Assembly (NCBI RefSeq): GCF_000721605.1
Contig: NZ_JOIZ01000036.1
Coordinates: forward strand, 1-45,756
Source of the DNA: Streptomyces sp. NRRL S-37
GTDB lineage: Bacteria > Actinomycetota > Actinomycetes > Streptomycetales > Streptomycetaceae
Direction of reading: 5' to 3'
Length of the DNA: 45,756 bases
This document shows positions 8,222 through 15,717 of this stretch, piece after piece. Position 1 is the stretch's first letter; the number at the start of each line of letters is the position of its first letter. The notes below the pieces were generated by a model. That model searched no databases. It worked only from the letters and a program-made list of their open reading frames with translations, and was not told where the DNA came from. The translations under genes were made by a program, and so were the position numbers.

Positions 8222-8577
8222 CTGGTGAGCCACGCTCCGAAGTACCGCTGCAGTCGGGGATTGATCTGCCAGACCATCGCTGCTGCCGCCGCCGGGACGA
8301 GTACAGCGAGTCGCACCGGCAGGTACAGATCCTCCAGAAGAGGATTCGTGGCCAGGCCCAGCAGGACGATGGTGGGGTAGATAGCGCACACGGTGAGGAG
8401 CCACAGCTTCCAACGCCGGACGGCGGCCGGAACGGTGGGGCCGGGCCGGGGTTCGGCGTGCGCGGACGCGTTCCGGCTCTGCTCCCGGAGCGTGGACCGG
8501 ATGTCTGTCACTGCCGGTGGGCTCGGCAGTCCAGGATCGTCGGCACCGTAGGCATGGGAAACAATTCCCTCGTTCAT
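8218..8577 (-). CDS. Small two-helix membrane protein coupled to LtrA
   Basis: A 119-residue protein. The first half is hydrophilic and Pro/Ala-rich. Two membrane segments follow, LWLLTVCAIYPTIVLLGLA (about 58-76) and LAVLVPAAAAAMVWQI (about 90-105), with Arg-rich flanks. The arrangement resembles antibiotic-resistance-adjacent DUF-type small membrane proteins, but no family can be named. The start is ATG 8577 with GGGGAG about 6 bases upstream. Its stop overlaps the LtrA start by ATGA. Sequence upstream in the same open frame belongs to a degraded SDR gene, so the longer 274-residue frame is not used as the start. Confidence 0.65.
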   Translation of the reverse strand: MNEGIVSHAYGADDPGLPSPPAVTDIRSTLREQSRNASAHAEPRPGPTVPAAVRRWKLWLLTVCAIYPTIVLLGLATNPLLEDLYLPVRLAVLVPAAAAAMVWQINPRLQRYFGAWLTR

Positions 8578-8619
8578 GGACCACTCCCCATCGAAATGCT
8601 GCGTATCGTTTTGATTCCA

Positions 8620-9042
8620 TCGGTTCCTGCGCGACCGAGGCGATGCCGGCGCTGCGTGAGGGGCTGCCCGCGCGAACAGCGGCAGCAGTTGCCGGGTGAG
8701 CAGCACAGGGCTCAGACGGTTCGCCGCCGGCCGCTGCTGGTATCCGTCTGCTGACATGCTTCGGATGGTGCCGTTCCAGGTGAAGCCCACACCCGGGTTG
8801 TCGACCGGCACGTCGAGGCGATCGTGCCGTGCCGCCACTTCGGCCGCGGGTCGCTGGGGCTCGGCCGGAGCGGACAGGTCGGCGGCGTATTGCTCGGCCC
8901 CGAAACGCTGCGCGATCGGCATGGGTTGCTGCGGGTCACGACCGTGCGGAAGCAACTGGTGCACGGCTTCCGCAAGCTCCTCAGCCGGAGCGAGACCAAG
9001 ACCGTTCGTCGCTCCGGTGATCAGAATCGACGCCTGGTGCAA
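8620..9042 (-). pseudogene. Degraded, 3'-truncated short-chain dehydrogenase
   Basis: The minus-strand frame begins SILITGATNGLGLAPAEELA, an SDR TGxxxGxG motif. It continues through LDVPVDNPGVG (a decayed NNAG region) to NRLSPVLLTRQLLPLF (the SDR helix before the catalytic serine). It then loses similarity, and no YxxxK catalytic pair is present. The frame runs without a stop into the next small membrane gene, which has its own start. No convincing ribosome binding site precedes it. It is the second SDR fragment in the left 10 kb. Confidence 0.55.
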
Positions 9043-9102
9043 CCTTCCCGCGCAGGGGACGGCCCGGTGCCCAGGTGGGCGCCGGGCCAGGTCCTGATCT
9101 GC

Positions 9103-10560
9103 TCAGTGAGCAAACTGGGTGTGGTCCTGTTCCACGTACACCTTGAGTGCCTGGAACTCCTCGATCGCTCGCGGGCCGCACAGGTAGCCGTAACCGCTGC
9201 CCTTGACGCCGCCCTCTTCGAAGTCCTCGCTGATGGCTCCCCAGGTGTTGATCCATACCGTGCCGGTGCGGATGCGCCGGGCGATCCGGCGGGCCTTCAT
9301 CGAGTCCGAGCTGAACACCGAGGCGGCCAGACCGTAGATGGTGGCGTTCGCCTTGGTCACGGCGTCGTCCTCGTCGTCGAAGATCTCGAACGTCTGGACC
9401 GGGCCGAAGACTTCTTCCTGCACGATCCGGACGTCGGTTCGGTCCACCTCGATCAGGCTCGGCCGGTAGAACGCGCCGGCGGCCAGGGGGCCGTCGGTGA
9501 CCACGCCGCCGCGCAGCAGTACCGTGCCGTACGAAGTGGCTTCCTCGACGATCGCGTCCACCCGCTGGGCGGACGCCCGATCGATCACCGGGCCGAGCTG
9601 GGCCTTCTCGTCGTCGCCCGAGCCGAGCCGCACCTGTGCGAGCGCGCTGGTCAGCCGAGTGCGTACCTGGTCGGCGATGTCCCGGTGAACCAGTACGCGG
9701 GAGCCGGTGCAGCAGAACTGCCCGTTCATCAGCACCAGCGACTGCACCACGGTCGGGATCACCATGTCCAGATCGGCGTCGGAAAAGATCACCATCGGCG
9801 CCTTGCCGCCCAGTTCCAGACCGAGCCGCTTGAGCGTGGTGGAGGCCGCGGCCGCGATGCTGCGCCCGACCGGCGTGCTGCCGGTGTAGTTGATCACGTC
9901 GACCTTGTCCGAGGAGACCAGGAACGGGGCGCCGGTGTTGCCGGACTCGGTGAACACGCTGACCACGCCCGCCGGGATCTCCGGGACCGAGGCCAGGACC
10001 TGCGCGAAAAGCTCATTGGTCAGCGCGGTCTGAGCCGGAAGCTTGACCACGACGGTGCAGCCGGCGGCCAGAGCCGGGCCCAGCGCCCGCACGGTCAGCA
10101 TGACGGGGGAGTTCCAGGGCGAGATGATCCCGGCGACACCGAGCGGCTCGGGCACCGAATGGGTGTACTGGCCGGGTGCCGTCTCGGCGGCGCGTCCGGC
10201 GGTCTGGGTACGTGCAGAGGCCGCCGCGTACCGCAGCCAGCCGACCGCACCGCTGACCTCCCACGTGGTCTCCCCCAGAAGCTTGCCGTTCTCCCGGGAC
10301 AACATGGCCGCGACCTCGGGCACCCGCGCCTCGAGGGCGTCGGCCAGTCGGCTGAGCGCGGTCGCCCGGAGCGAGGGAGTGCGCGCCCATTCGGTGGTCT
10401 CGAACGCGGCGGCGGCGGCGTCCACGGCGGCCGAGGCCTCTGCCTCGCCACCGTCGTAGAACGAGCCGACGACGGTGCCGTCAGCGGGGTTGATCGATTC
10501 GAGGACCGAGCCGGAGCCGGTCCACTGTCCGTTGATCCAGTGCTGCGCGATGGTGCTCAT
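9103..10560 (-). CDS. NAD(P)-dependent aldehyde dehydrogenase
   Basis: A 485-residue protein, the usual ALDH length. The general base Glu is in LELGGKAP (about 249). The catalytic Cys is in NGQFCCTGSR (Cys 283, with a second Cys next to it). The cofactor strand NYTGSTPVGR and the ALDH block EEVFGPVQTFEIF are present. ISPWNSPVML replaces the usual PWNFP. The end of the protein (EGGVKGSGYGYLCGPRAIEE) matches betaine-aldehyde/aromatic-aldehyde type dehydrogenases. The start at 10560 has GAGGAG upstream, inside the 162-bp region shared with the chloroperoxidase-like hydrolase. I infer co-expression with that hydrolase and the ABM protein, perhaps for detoxifying aldehydes. The substrate is unknown. 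Confidence 0.93.
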   Translation of the reverse strand: MSTIAQHWINGQWTGSGSVLESINPADGTVVGSFYDGGEAEASAAVDAAAAAFETTEWARTPSLRATALSRLADALEARVPEVAAMLSRENGKLLGETTWEVSGAVGWLRYAAASARTQTAGRAAETAPGQYTHSVPEPLGVAGIISPWNSPVMLTVRALGPALAAGCTVVVKLPAQTALTNELFAQVLASVPEIPAGVVSVFTESGNTGAPFLVSSDKVDVINYTGSTPVGRSIAAAASTTLKRLGLELGGKAPMVIFSDADLDMVIPTVVQSLVLMNGQFCCTGSRVLVHRDIADQVRTRLTSALAQVRLGSGDDEKAQLGPVIDRASAQRVDAIVEEATSYGTVLLRGGVVTDGPLAAGAFYRPSLIEVDRTDVRIVQEEVFGPVQTFEIFDDEDDAVTKANATIYGLAASVFSSDSMKARRIARRIRTGTVWINTWGAISEDFEEGGVKGSGYGYLCGPRAIEEFQALKVYVEQDHTQFAH

Positions 10561-10722
10561 GGTCCGCTCCTCGTGGTCTCGCCCGGGTACCGGGCGGATT
10601 CGATGTCTCCACGAGAATGGCTCGGCCACCGTGCCGACAGCCTCCGTCAGCTGACTGACATCCGGCCGACAGCTCGCTTACGTCAGTACCGGGGCAGTGC
10701 TGAGACCCGACCGGTGGCTCTC
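10561..10722 (-). promoter_or_regulatory. 162-bp shared leader/promoter region, copy 2
   Basis: Gap-free near-copy of 3472-3633 with about 8 differences, placed identically relative to the start codon. The GTCAGCTGAC palindrome is at 10646-10655. Similarity ends abruptly at about 10722, where copy 1 meets the LAL stop codon. Confidence 0.8.
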
Positions 10723-10779
10723 GGTGGACGTCAAGTCCGCTTCTGGTAGCGGCCTCGTCCGGGTTGAGTGAGGAAGCCT

Positions 10780-10918
10780 TGGCGGGTGAGGCGTCCGAGG
10801 CGGCTGCGGGTGATGTTGTCCCGGAGGCCACGACGGGACTGGACGCCAACAAGAAGGTGTCGGGTCGCGAGCGGGTACTTCCTCGGGGCAGGCATCAACA
10901 GGGCCCCTCTCTGTGAGT
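10780..10918 (+). pseudogene. Possible IS5-family transposase fragment
   Basis: The plus-strand frame reads VVPEATTGLDANKKVSGRER before stopping at TGA near 10916. This resembles the TTGFDAxKKxxGRKR block ahead of the second catalytic region in IS5-family (IS1031-like) transposases. Only about 45 codons are present and the remainder is lost. The minus strand also has an open frame here, so the call is tentative. Confidence 0.35.
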
Positions 10919-10996
10919 CCCATCTGACCTACTGTCACCGCTTCCCGCATCTCGGGGGAACCTCACACCGGTAGGGATCATGGTGAGGTCGGTGAC

Positions 10997-11389
10997 CTAC
11001 AGCCGGTTCGGTCTGTCGGCGGTGAAGTCGCGTCTGACCAGGTCGGGGGCGAGGTCGGCGTCCCGGTCGCGGCGGGTGAAGCCCTTACCCGTCCGGCGGG
11101 GGCTGATCCCGGCGAGGCCGGCTTCGCGCATGAGACGTTCGACTCGTTTGCGGCCGACGCGGACGCCTTCCCTTTTCAGGACGGCATGCACGCGGGGTGA
11201 GCCGTAGATTCCGCCGGAGTCGGTGTGGATCTGCCGGATCTGCCCGGTCGGCTCGGTGTCCCGGCGGCGCCGTTCGCACGGCTCCTTCCTCGCCTGGCGC
11301 CAGCGGTAGTAGGTGGAGGAAGGGATGTGCAGTTCCCGGAGAGTGGGCTCGACCTCCAGGTGAGGGTGCTCGTCGAAGAGCGCCGTCAC
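10997..11389 (-). pseudogene. IS3-family transposase OrfB, truncated with a nonsense mutation
   Basis: A frame of about 130 codons starting at GTG 11389, overlapping the end of OrfA. It contains the HTH_21-like IS3 block IHTDSGGIYGSPRVHAVLKR and then RKRVERLMREAGLAGISPRR, ending ADRPNRL-stop. IS3 OrfB normally continues NRLWVTDLT. Here the codon after NRL is TAG, and VTDLTM follows in frame, so a Trp codon (TGG) became TAG. Similarity ends a few codons later, so the DDE catalytic core is absent. Confidence 0.75.
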
Positions 11390-11655
11390 CCGGGCCGGGT
11401 CGGGTCGAGCTGTGCCGCGAAAAAAGCCGAGGCCGTCCGCAGGATCTCGTTCGACCGCTTGAGCTGGGTGTTCTCCTTGCGCAGCGCGGCCAGCTCGGCG
11501 CGTTCGTCGCTGGTGAGCAGATCGTCGCGTTCGCCGGCATCGGCCTCGGCCTGGCGGATCCAGCCGCGCAGAGCCTCGTGATGGACACCGATCTCCTCGG
11601 CCATGCGGCGGATCACGGACTTCGGCTCCGCGGCGCGGTACATCCGCACCGCACG
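11386..11655 (-). pseudogene. IS3-family transposase OrfA, 5'-truncated
   Basis: The reading frame carries AVRMYRAAEPKSVIRRMAEE and IGVHHEALRGWIRQAEADAG (helix-turn-helix), then ALRKENTQLKRSNEILRTAS (leucine-zipper-like coiled coil) and FFAAQLDPTR, the classical OrfA end. The first 20 or so residues of the family are missing, replaced by sequence of another transposase remnant. Confidence 0.7.
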
Positions 11656-11895
11656 CTCACCGCTGCACGCACCGCCGACAACGCCGTGACCTCGCTCGTC
11701 CGCGCCGCCCTCGCCGAGCGCGGACCGCTGCCGGACACTCGCCTCGTCGACTCCGGTTGCACCGGCGCCAATCTAACAGTGACTACCGAACAAGCGCACG
11801 GAGTCGAGCTGTCCGGGCCCACCCGCCAGGACTTCAGCTCGCAGGCGAAGACCGGGAAGAGCTTCGCCCACCGGCCATGGACCCATGGCGTCACC
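11656..11895 (+). pseudogene. IS1182-like transposase fragment
   Basis: The plus-strand frame reads DNAVTSLVRAALAERGPLPD, then TRLVDSGCTGANLTVTTEQA, HGVELSGPTRQDFSSQAKTG. This follows the IS1182-family pattern LVDxGYxxAxLLVxSxxxHGVDLxGPxxxDxSWQA in the middle of the transposase. Both flanks are missing and similarity ends near 11895. The open frame continues to about 12111 without recognisable content. Confidence 0.6.
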
Positions 11896-12104
11896 AGCAC
11901 CCTCGAACGGCTCGACCAACTGCCCGATCCAGTCCGACCAATAGCTTTCCCGTCCCTGCGCGCAGCAGCGTCTCCAGAGCAGTGGAACCCGGCGCCCACC
12001 CGACACACCAGTCGGGCTACCGGCCTGCCGCCGGCGGCTACGGAACGCGGAACGGCCTGCCGACTCCGTCGGCACCCTACGCCAACCACCACCCAATTTG
12101 ACCA
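11896..12104. other. Stretch after the IS1182-like fragment, nothing recognised
   Basis: The plus-strand frame remains open to about 12111 but has no transposase motifs after 11895. The end of this stretch marks an abrupt drop in GC content. Confidence 0.3.
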
Positions 12105-12358
12105 AAATTGATCACATCTATCGAAGAATTGACCTCACAAAAGCGCACTCATATACTATTACACAGACGACTTAACATCGACTTACATCAAGAGTGTTTT
12201 CATTCATATCTAAATATAGTCGACACCACGGAGACGTCCATGAAGTCCAGCTTTCCAAGCTTGCGACGATCAGTAATTTGCGCACGCCGCACAAACGAAA
12301 TTCGCGCCACCATGGAGAATTCATGCGCAACGAGAAAATTGAAAGCAAAACTTCGGCG
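12105..12358 (+). other. AT-rich tract with an orphan translation start cut by a transposase remnant
   Basis: About 250 bp that is visibly AT-rich against the GC-rich surroundings (for example TCATATACTATTACACAG and CATATCTAAATATAGTCG). It ends in an excellent start context, GGAG five bases before ATG 12323. The first codons are MRNEKIESKTS, followed directly by sequence belonging to an antisense IS5-like transposase remnant. A second possible start is ATG 12241 (GGAG upstream). This may be the promoter and first codons of a gene disrupted by an insertion. Its identity is unknown. Confidence 0.45.
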
Positions 12359-12744
12359 ACGTGGTGGTCACAGCGGGCATCAGGATTCCGCCCACAATCA
12401 GCACGGTGCCCTTACGGGACCGCTTACACCACCGGAGCCCGAGGCGGTCGACGGCACGGTCGGCGACCGGCTTCGACGCCTCGAACAGCGGGACGAGCCG
12501 GCGCAGGGTGAGATTGCTGCGCCAGTACGTGGCGACCAGCAGGACCCAACCCTCCAGCGGCAGGCTCCAGGACCGGTCGGCCCTTGCTCACCGGGTCCGC
12601 GCCCTCCCGCCACAGCTCTGCGATCAGCTTGCCGACCCGATACGGGCTCAGTCCGGTGAACGATGCCGCCCAGAACGACTCCGACCCCGTAATCACATCA
12701 GCCACGTCAAGATCATCTAACCTGTGACCGGCAGATACGGACAA
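12359..12744 (-). pseudogene. IS5-family transposase remnant, frameshifted
   Basis: The minus-strand frame from 12744 reads SFWAASFTGLSPYRVGKLIA ELWREGADP, an N-terminal helix-turn-helix entry seen in actinomycete IS5/IS112-type transposases. At about 12590 the frame shifts, and the new frame reads WSLPLEGWVLLVATYWRSNL, TLRRLVPLFEASKPVADRAV and KGTVLIVGGILMPAV. The last corresponds to the family's VDGTLVPTRDH block with the first catalytic Asp lost (VDG to VGG). The catalytic C-terminal half is absent, so the remnant is inactive. Confidence 0.6.
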
Positions 12745-13238
12745 GCCACAGGGGGAGGCCGCGCAATTCCAATGCTCAGGTCGACAGCCGGACCCACCTC
12801 TGCATCACCACATCCCGGTGGGGCAAGGGCAAGGGGGCCATGTGTCCTGCAGCCAGGCCCCACCACTGGCAACCGAGCTTCAGGCGGCGGGCGAACCGGC
12901 TTGCCTCGCCAGTAGGTTGCCAACGACTCGCTGGAGCGACAGTACCGACGTTTCGTGAATTCTTCGTCTGAAGTGCGCCAGCTGAAGGGACGCCAGACAC
13001 GGCAGTTCCTTCCAGTCAGGCAATTCTCGCATCCGGGAAATCCCAAACGTGGCGTCGTCCAGCCCTTCCAAAGCAAAGCTACGGAGATAACTGTGTCATG
13101 CGCCACCCGGATCGCACTTCACCATCACACCCGCTCATCAAAATGGAATCTCATAGACTGCTTTACGCAACACCGAAAACTCGGAATGATCAATCACTGA
13201 CAAAACAAGACGGGGGAAGCGCATTGCATGATTCACAC
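12745..13238. other. Intergenic region upstream of the StrR-type regulator
   Basis: About 490 bp. No recognisable gene. A minus-strand frame ending at 12880 encodes a protein-like stretch (ATFGISRMRELPDWKELPCL) of about 70 residues that I cannot assign; it may be a decayed fragment. GC content drops towards 13080-13240, just ahead of the regulator, which fits a promoter region. No terminator or operator palindrome was found. Confidence 0.35.
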
Positions 13239-14330
13239 ATGAGGACCATCGTCTCTGCCCACAGCAGATCAGTCGATCTTCCGAATAAGACGCCTGGAGT
13301 CAGAACACCTGAAACCAAGGTCTCCGGAACCATCTCGGTCCCGATCGCGGCTCTACTGCCTGGTGATTCCCCAAGAACGCATGGTTTGGATCAGGAACAC
13401 GCGACCCAGTTGGCCGAACACGAAGGCCCACTTCCGCCCATTCTTGTCAACCGGCGTGACCTTCGTGTGATCGACGGTATGCACCGTCTTCTGGCAGCGT
13501 ACATCAAGGGTCAGGAGACCGTTGACGTCGAGTTCTTCGACGGGTCTCCGGAGGACGCGTTCCTACGGGCTGTCGAAGCAAACGTGAAGCACGGTCTGCC
13601 ACTGTCACTCGCCGACCGACGCGCCGCCGCCGCCAGGATCATCGACTCACATCCGCAGATGTCCGATCGGGCCATCGCCCGTGCTTCGGGCCTCGGCTCC
13701 AAGGCGGTGGCCGCCATCCGTCGCCGTTCAACCGACGCCATCGCGCAGTTGAACACCCGCGTGGGCCGGGACGGACGCGTGCGCCCGCTGAACGGTGCCG
13801 AGGGCAGACGGAAAGCCGCCGAGGTGATCGCCCAGAATCCTGGGGCGTCGTTGCGGGAGATTGCCCGGCTGGCCGGAATTTCGCCTGCCACCGCGAGTGA
13901 CGTCCGCAGGCGCCTCAAATCCGGCGAGCCCCCCGCTCCGACCCGTACGGAAGCCGGCACGGCCTCTCAGGACCCGGTCCACGTGTCGTCCGCGCAGGCT
14001 GCCGCTCCTGCCGACAAGCCTGTTCTCCCTTCACCCCGGAAGGTACCGACGCAGGGGCACCGTGCTGTGCCGGCCACAAACACCCCGGGCCCTCTTCTCG
14101 ACAAGCTGGCACGCGACCCGTCCCTTCGCCTCAAGGAGGACGGCCGCCAACTTTTACGGCTGCTCCAGCAGAACGCGGTGACGCAGTGGCCCAGCCTGAC
14201 CGCAGCCGTGCCGTCCCACTGCGGCGAGCTGATAGGCAGCTTGGCCCGCCAATTCGCAGCTAATTGGCTGGAGTTGGCACAGCAGTTGGAGGAACGGGAA
14301 CAATCAGGTCCCTCGAAAGCCTGCAACTGA
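13239..14330 (+). CDS. StrR/ParB-type pathway-specific transcriptional activator
   Basis: About 363 residues from ATG 13239. The N-terminal ParB-like domain has VPIAALLPGDSPRTHGLDQE and PLPPILVNRRDLRVIDGMHR (about 64-83), followed by FFDGSPEDAFLRAVEANVKH GLPLSLADR. This is the hallmark of StrR-family regulators of streptomycin, glycopeptide and ramoplanin-type clusters. A helix-turn-helix lies at about 139-162 (MSDRAIARASGLGSKAVAAI) and a second HTH-like unit at about 200-225 (SLREIARLAGISPATASDVR). The C-terminal third is a Pro/Ala-rich linker and a helical end. The frame is open back to ATG 13098, but those extra 47 residues are unlike the family. GGGGGAAG precedes a TTG at 13224 as another possible start. 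It probably activates the NRPS and accessory genes; a candidate operator lies just downstream. Confidence 0.88.
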   Translation: MRTIVSAHSRSVDLPNKTPGVRTPETKVSGTISVPIAALLPGDSPRTHGLDQEHATQLAEHEGPLPPILVNRRDLRVIDGMHRLLAAYIKGQETVDVEFFDGSPEDAFLRAVEANVKHGLPLSLADRRAAAARIIDSHPQMSDRAIARASGLGSKAVAAIRRRSTDAIAQLNTRVGRDGRVRPLNGAEGRRKAAEVIAQNPGASLREIARLAGISPATASDVRRRLKSGEPPAPTRTEAGTASQDPVHVSSAQAAAPADKPVLPSPRKVPTQGHRAVPATNTPGPLLDKLARDPSLRLKEDGRQLLRLLQQNAVTQWPSLTAAVPSHCGELIGSLARQFAANWLELAQQLEEREQSGPSKACN

Positions 14331-14757
14331 TGGCCCAGGCTGTTTCCGGCCTCCGGCCACCACCCTGAGTCCAGGGCCTTGCACGCACTATCCGTCACAT
14401 CGCAGGCGGCGCCGTCCACCGATGCGGCCATCTCACACGCACCATCCCATCACCGTTCGGATTCCGATCCGTCGGTCCCTCGGGCTAGATTCCGCAGACC
14501 GTGTCGGTCGGGAGATGTAGTACCGCCGGACGGCTCCGACCGCCCATCGACAGCCGGCAGGTGAGAGCGGCGTGTACAACTGGCGGTGCCGCGGTTGTAC
14601 ACGCCGCTGGACTCCACTGATCTGGTGATTGATCGCTTACCTGTCTGCCGGGCATCCTGCTTCGCCGTGGACGGCAATCACCCCTTCCTCCGACTGCGGA
14701 AATGGACCGATTCCCTACCCAGCTCTGCAACACGCCCCACACCGAGGAGCCTTACCG
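14331..14757 (+). promoter_or_regulatory. Regulator-VOC intergenic region carrying the operator candidate
   Basis: 427 bp without a gene. Its notable content is the perfect inverted repeat at 14566-14608, described separately. The VOC gene's ribosome binding site (GAGGAG, 8 bases before the ATG) lies at the end. No strong terminator hairpin was seen directly after the regulator. Confidence 0.5.
14566..14608. promoter_or_regulatory. Perfect 15-bp inverted repeat, candidate StrR-type operator
   Basis: AGCGGCGTGTACAAC (14566-14580) and its exact reverse complement GTTGTACACGCCGCT (14594-14608) flank a 13-base spacer. They lie 236 bp after the StrR-type gene and 150 bp before the VOC gene. The arm ends GTACAAC/GTTGTAC facing the spacer recall the layout of known StrR-family sites (9-bp arms with an 11-base spacer), but the base sequence differs from the GTTCGACTG consensus. 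There is no T-tract after it. I favour an operator over a terminator. Confidence 0.6.
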
Positions 14758-15612
14758 ATGGCCGTGCGAGACGTATCGCATGTCGAGCTGTACACGAGAG
14801 ACAAAATCGCCACCGTTGACTTCTTCGTCTCCACCATGGGTTTCACGCGGGTCGCGGACTCCGTTGCCGTGGACCGGAGTTCCGTGCTGTTGCGGCAGGG
14901 CGACGCCCAACTTGTCGTCACATCGGGCTGGGGCACCGGTGAGTGGCTTTCCAAGTACGGGGACGGCGTCGCCGACATCGCTGTGACGTGCGACGATGTC
15001 GCAGAGACGGCCCGCGCGGCGCTGGCCGCAGGTGCCCGGGTCATGCGCTCGCCGCACGGGGCCCCGGTCGTCTCGAGATGGGGCGCCGTCTCCCACACCC
15101 TCCTCCCGGCCTCCTTGACGGACTCCATCACTCCGCCCGTGGGACACAAGTGGAGAGTCTTTCCAGGAGCACCGGAAGAGCCCACGGGGCACCTCCGACG
15201 CTACGACCACATCGCCATTCGCCTGGAGGAGAACCTCCTCAACGACTACGCGGCCTTCTGCACCGAGGTGTTCGGCCTGTCTCTCGTTCCGGGCAGGCGC
15301 CCACCAGTCGGCGGCCAGGCTGTCGCCCCTCTCGTCGCCCACAGCGCCTCCAAGCGTGTTGCCTTCGTCCTCACCTCGGCGGACACGTACGACGGCGCGG
15401 AAGCACTCACCGCGCGGCTGGAGAACCCTGAAGGCGCCGTGGGCACTCATCGGCTGGCCTTCCTCGCCGACGGCGTCCGGTTCGGAACACGCGAACACCG
15501 TCACCCGGGCATGCCTCAACTCCGTCTGCACACGGTTGAGCACGGGGGTCGGCAAGGAATGGGAACCGCTCTTTCCGGGTTCGCCGCCGGGACGGGCGGC
15601 TCGGTCGGCTGA
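14758..15612 (+). CDS. VOC-superfamily protein resembling HPPD/4-hydroxymandelate synthase, C-terminally short
   Basis: 284 residues. The first VOC half has VSHVELYTRDKIATVDFFVS, VLLRQGDAQLVVTSG and GDGVADIAVTCDDV. These match the N-terminal domain of 4-hydroxyphenylpyruvate dioxygenase (HPPD) and HmaS. The second half has YDHIAIRLEE (His about 151) and GTHRLAFLAD (His about 231), the positions of the two His iron ligands. The third ligand, a Glu in an FFE-type motif about 80 residues later, is missing because the protein ends 53 residues after His 231. HPPD and HmaS are about 350-400 residues long. HmaS makes 4-hydroxymandelate for hydroxyphenylglycine, but no glycolate-oxidase or aminotransferase partner is in the window. 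The protein is probably either a non-catalytic derivative or a product of decay. The start has GAGGAG 8 bases upstream. Confidence 0.7.
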   Translation: MAVRDVSHVELYTRDKIATVDFFVSTMGFTRVADSVAVDRSSVLLRQGDAQLVVTSGWGTGEWLSKYGDGVADIAVTCDDVAETARAALAAGARVMRSPHGAPVVSRWGAVSHTLLPASLTDSITPPVGHKWRVFPGAPEEPTGHLRRYDHIAIRLEENLLNDYAAFCTEVFGLSLVPGRRPPVGGQAVAPLVAHSASKRVAFVLTSADTYDGAEALTARLENPEGAVGTHRLAFLADGVRFGTREHRHPGMPQLRLHTVEHGGRQGMGTALSGFAAGTGGSVG

Positions 15613-15717
15613 CCAGGTCCAGCGTCATCCGCGGCGGAAGAGGCGTTCGGGCGGTGCACCAAGGATGGTCCAGAATATGGCCATGATGACAATGCGAACG
15701 GCGAGAGGCCTCCGCCG

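Larger units (their letters stand above)
10975..11665 (-). mobile_element. Truncated IS3-family insertion sequence
   Basis: OrfA and OrfB parts in IS3 order with the usual overlap. Both outer ends are missing: OrfA lacks its N-terminal coding end, where it abuts an IS1182-like fragment at about 11660, and OrfB stops before the second and third catalytic Asp/Glu regions. No terminal inverted repeats are seen. The element is immobile. Confidence 0.75.

Noticed and set aside
13098..13238. Earlier start of the StrR-type regulator at ATG 13098
   Set aside because: The extra 47 residues are unlike the family and the region has promoter-like lower GC; kept only as a possibility.
14566..14608. Inverted repeat as a rho-independent terminator
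   Set aside because: It lies 236 bp after the regulator stop, has a 13-base spacer and no T-tract; an operator fits better, though termination is not excluded.
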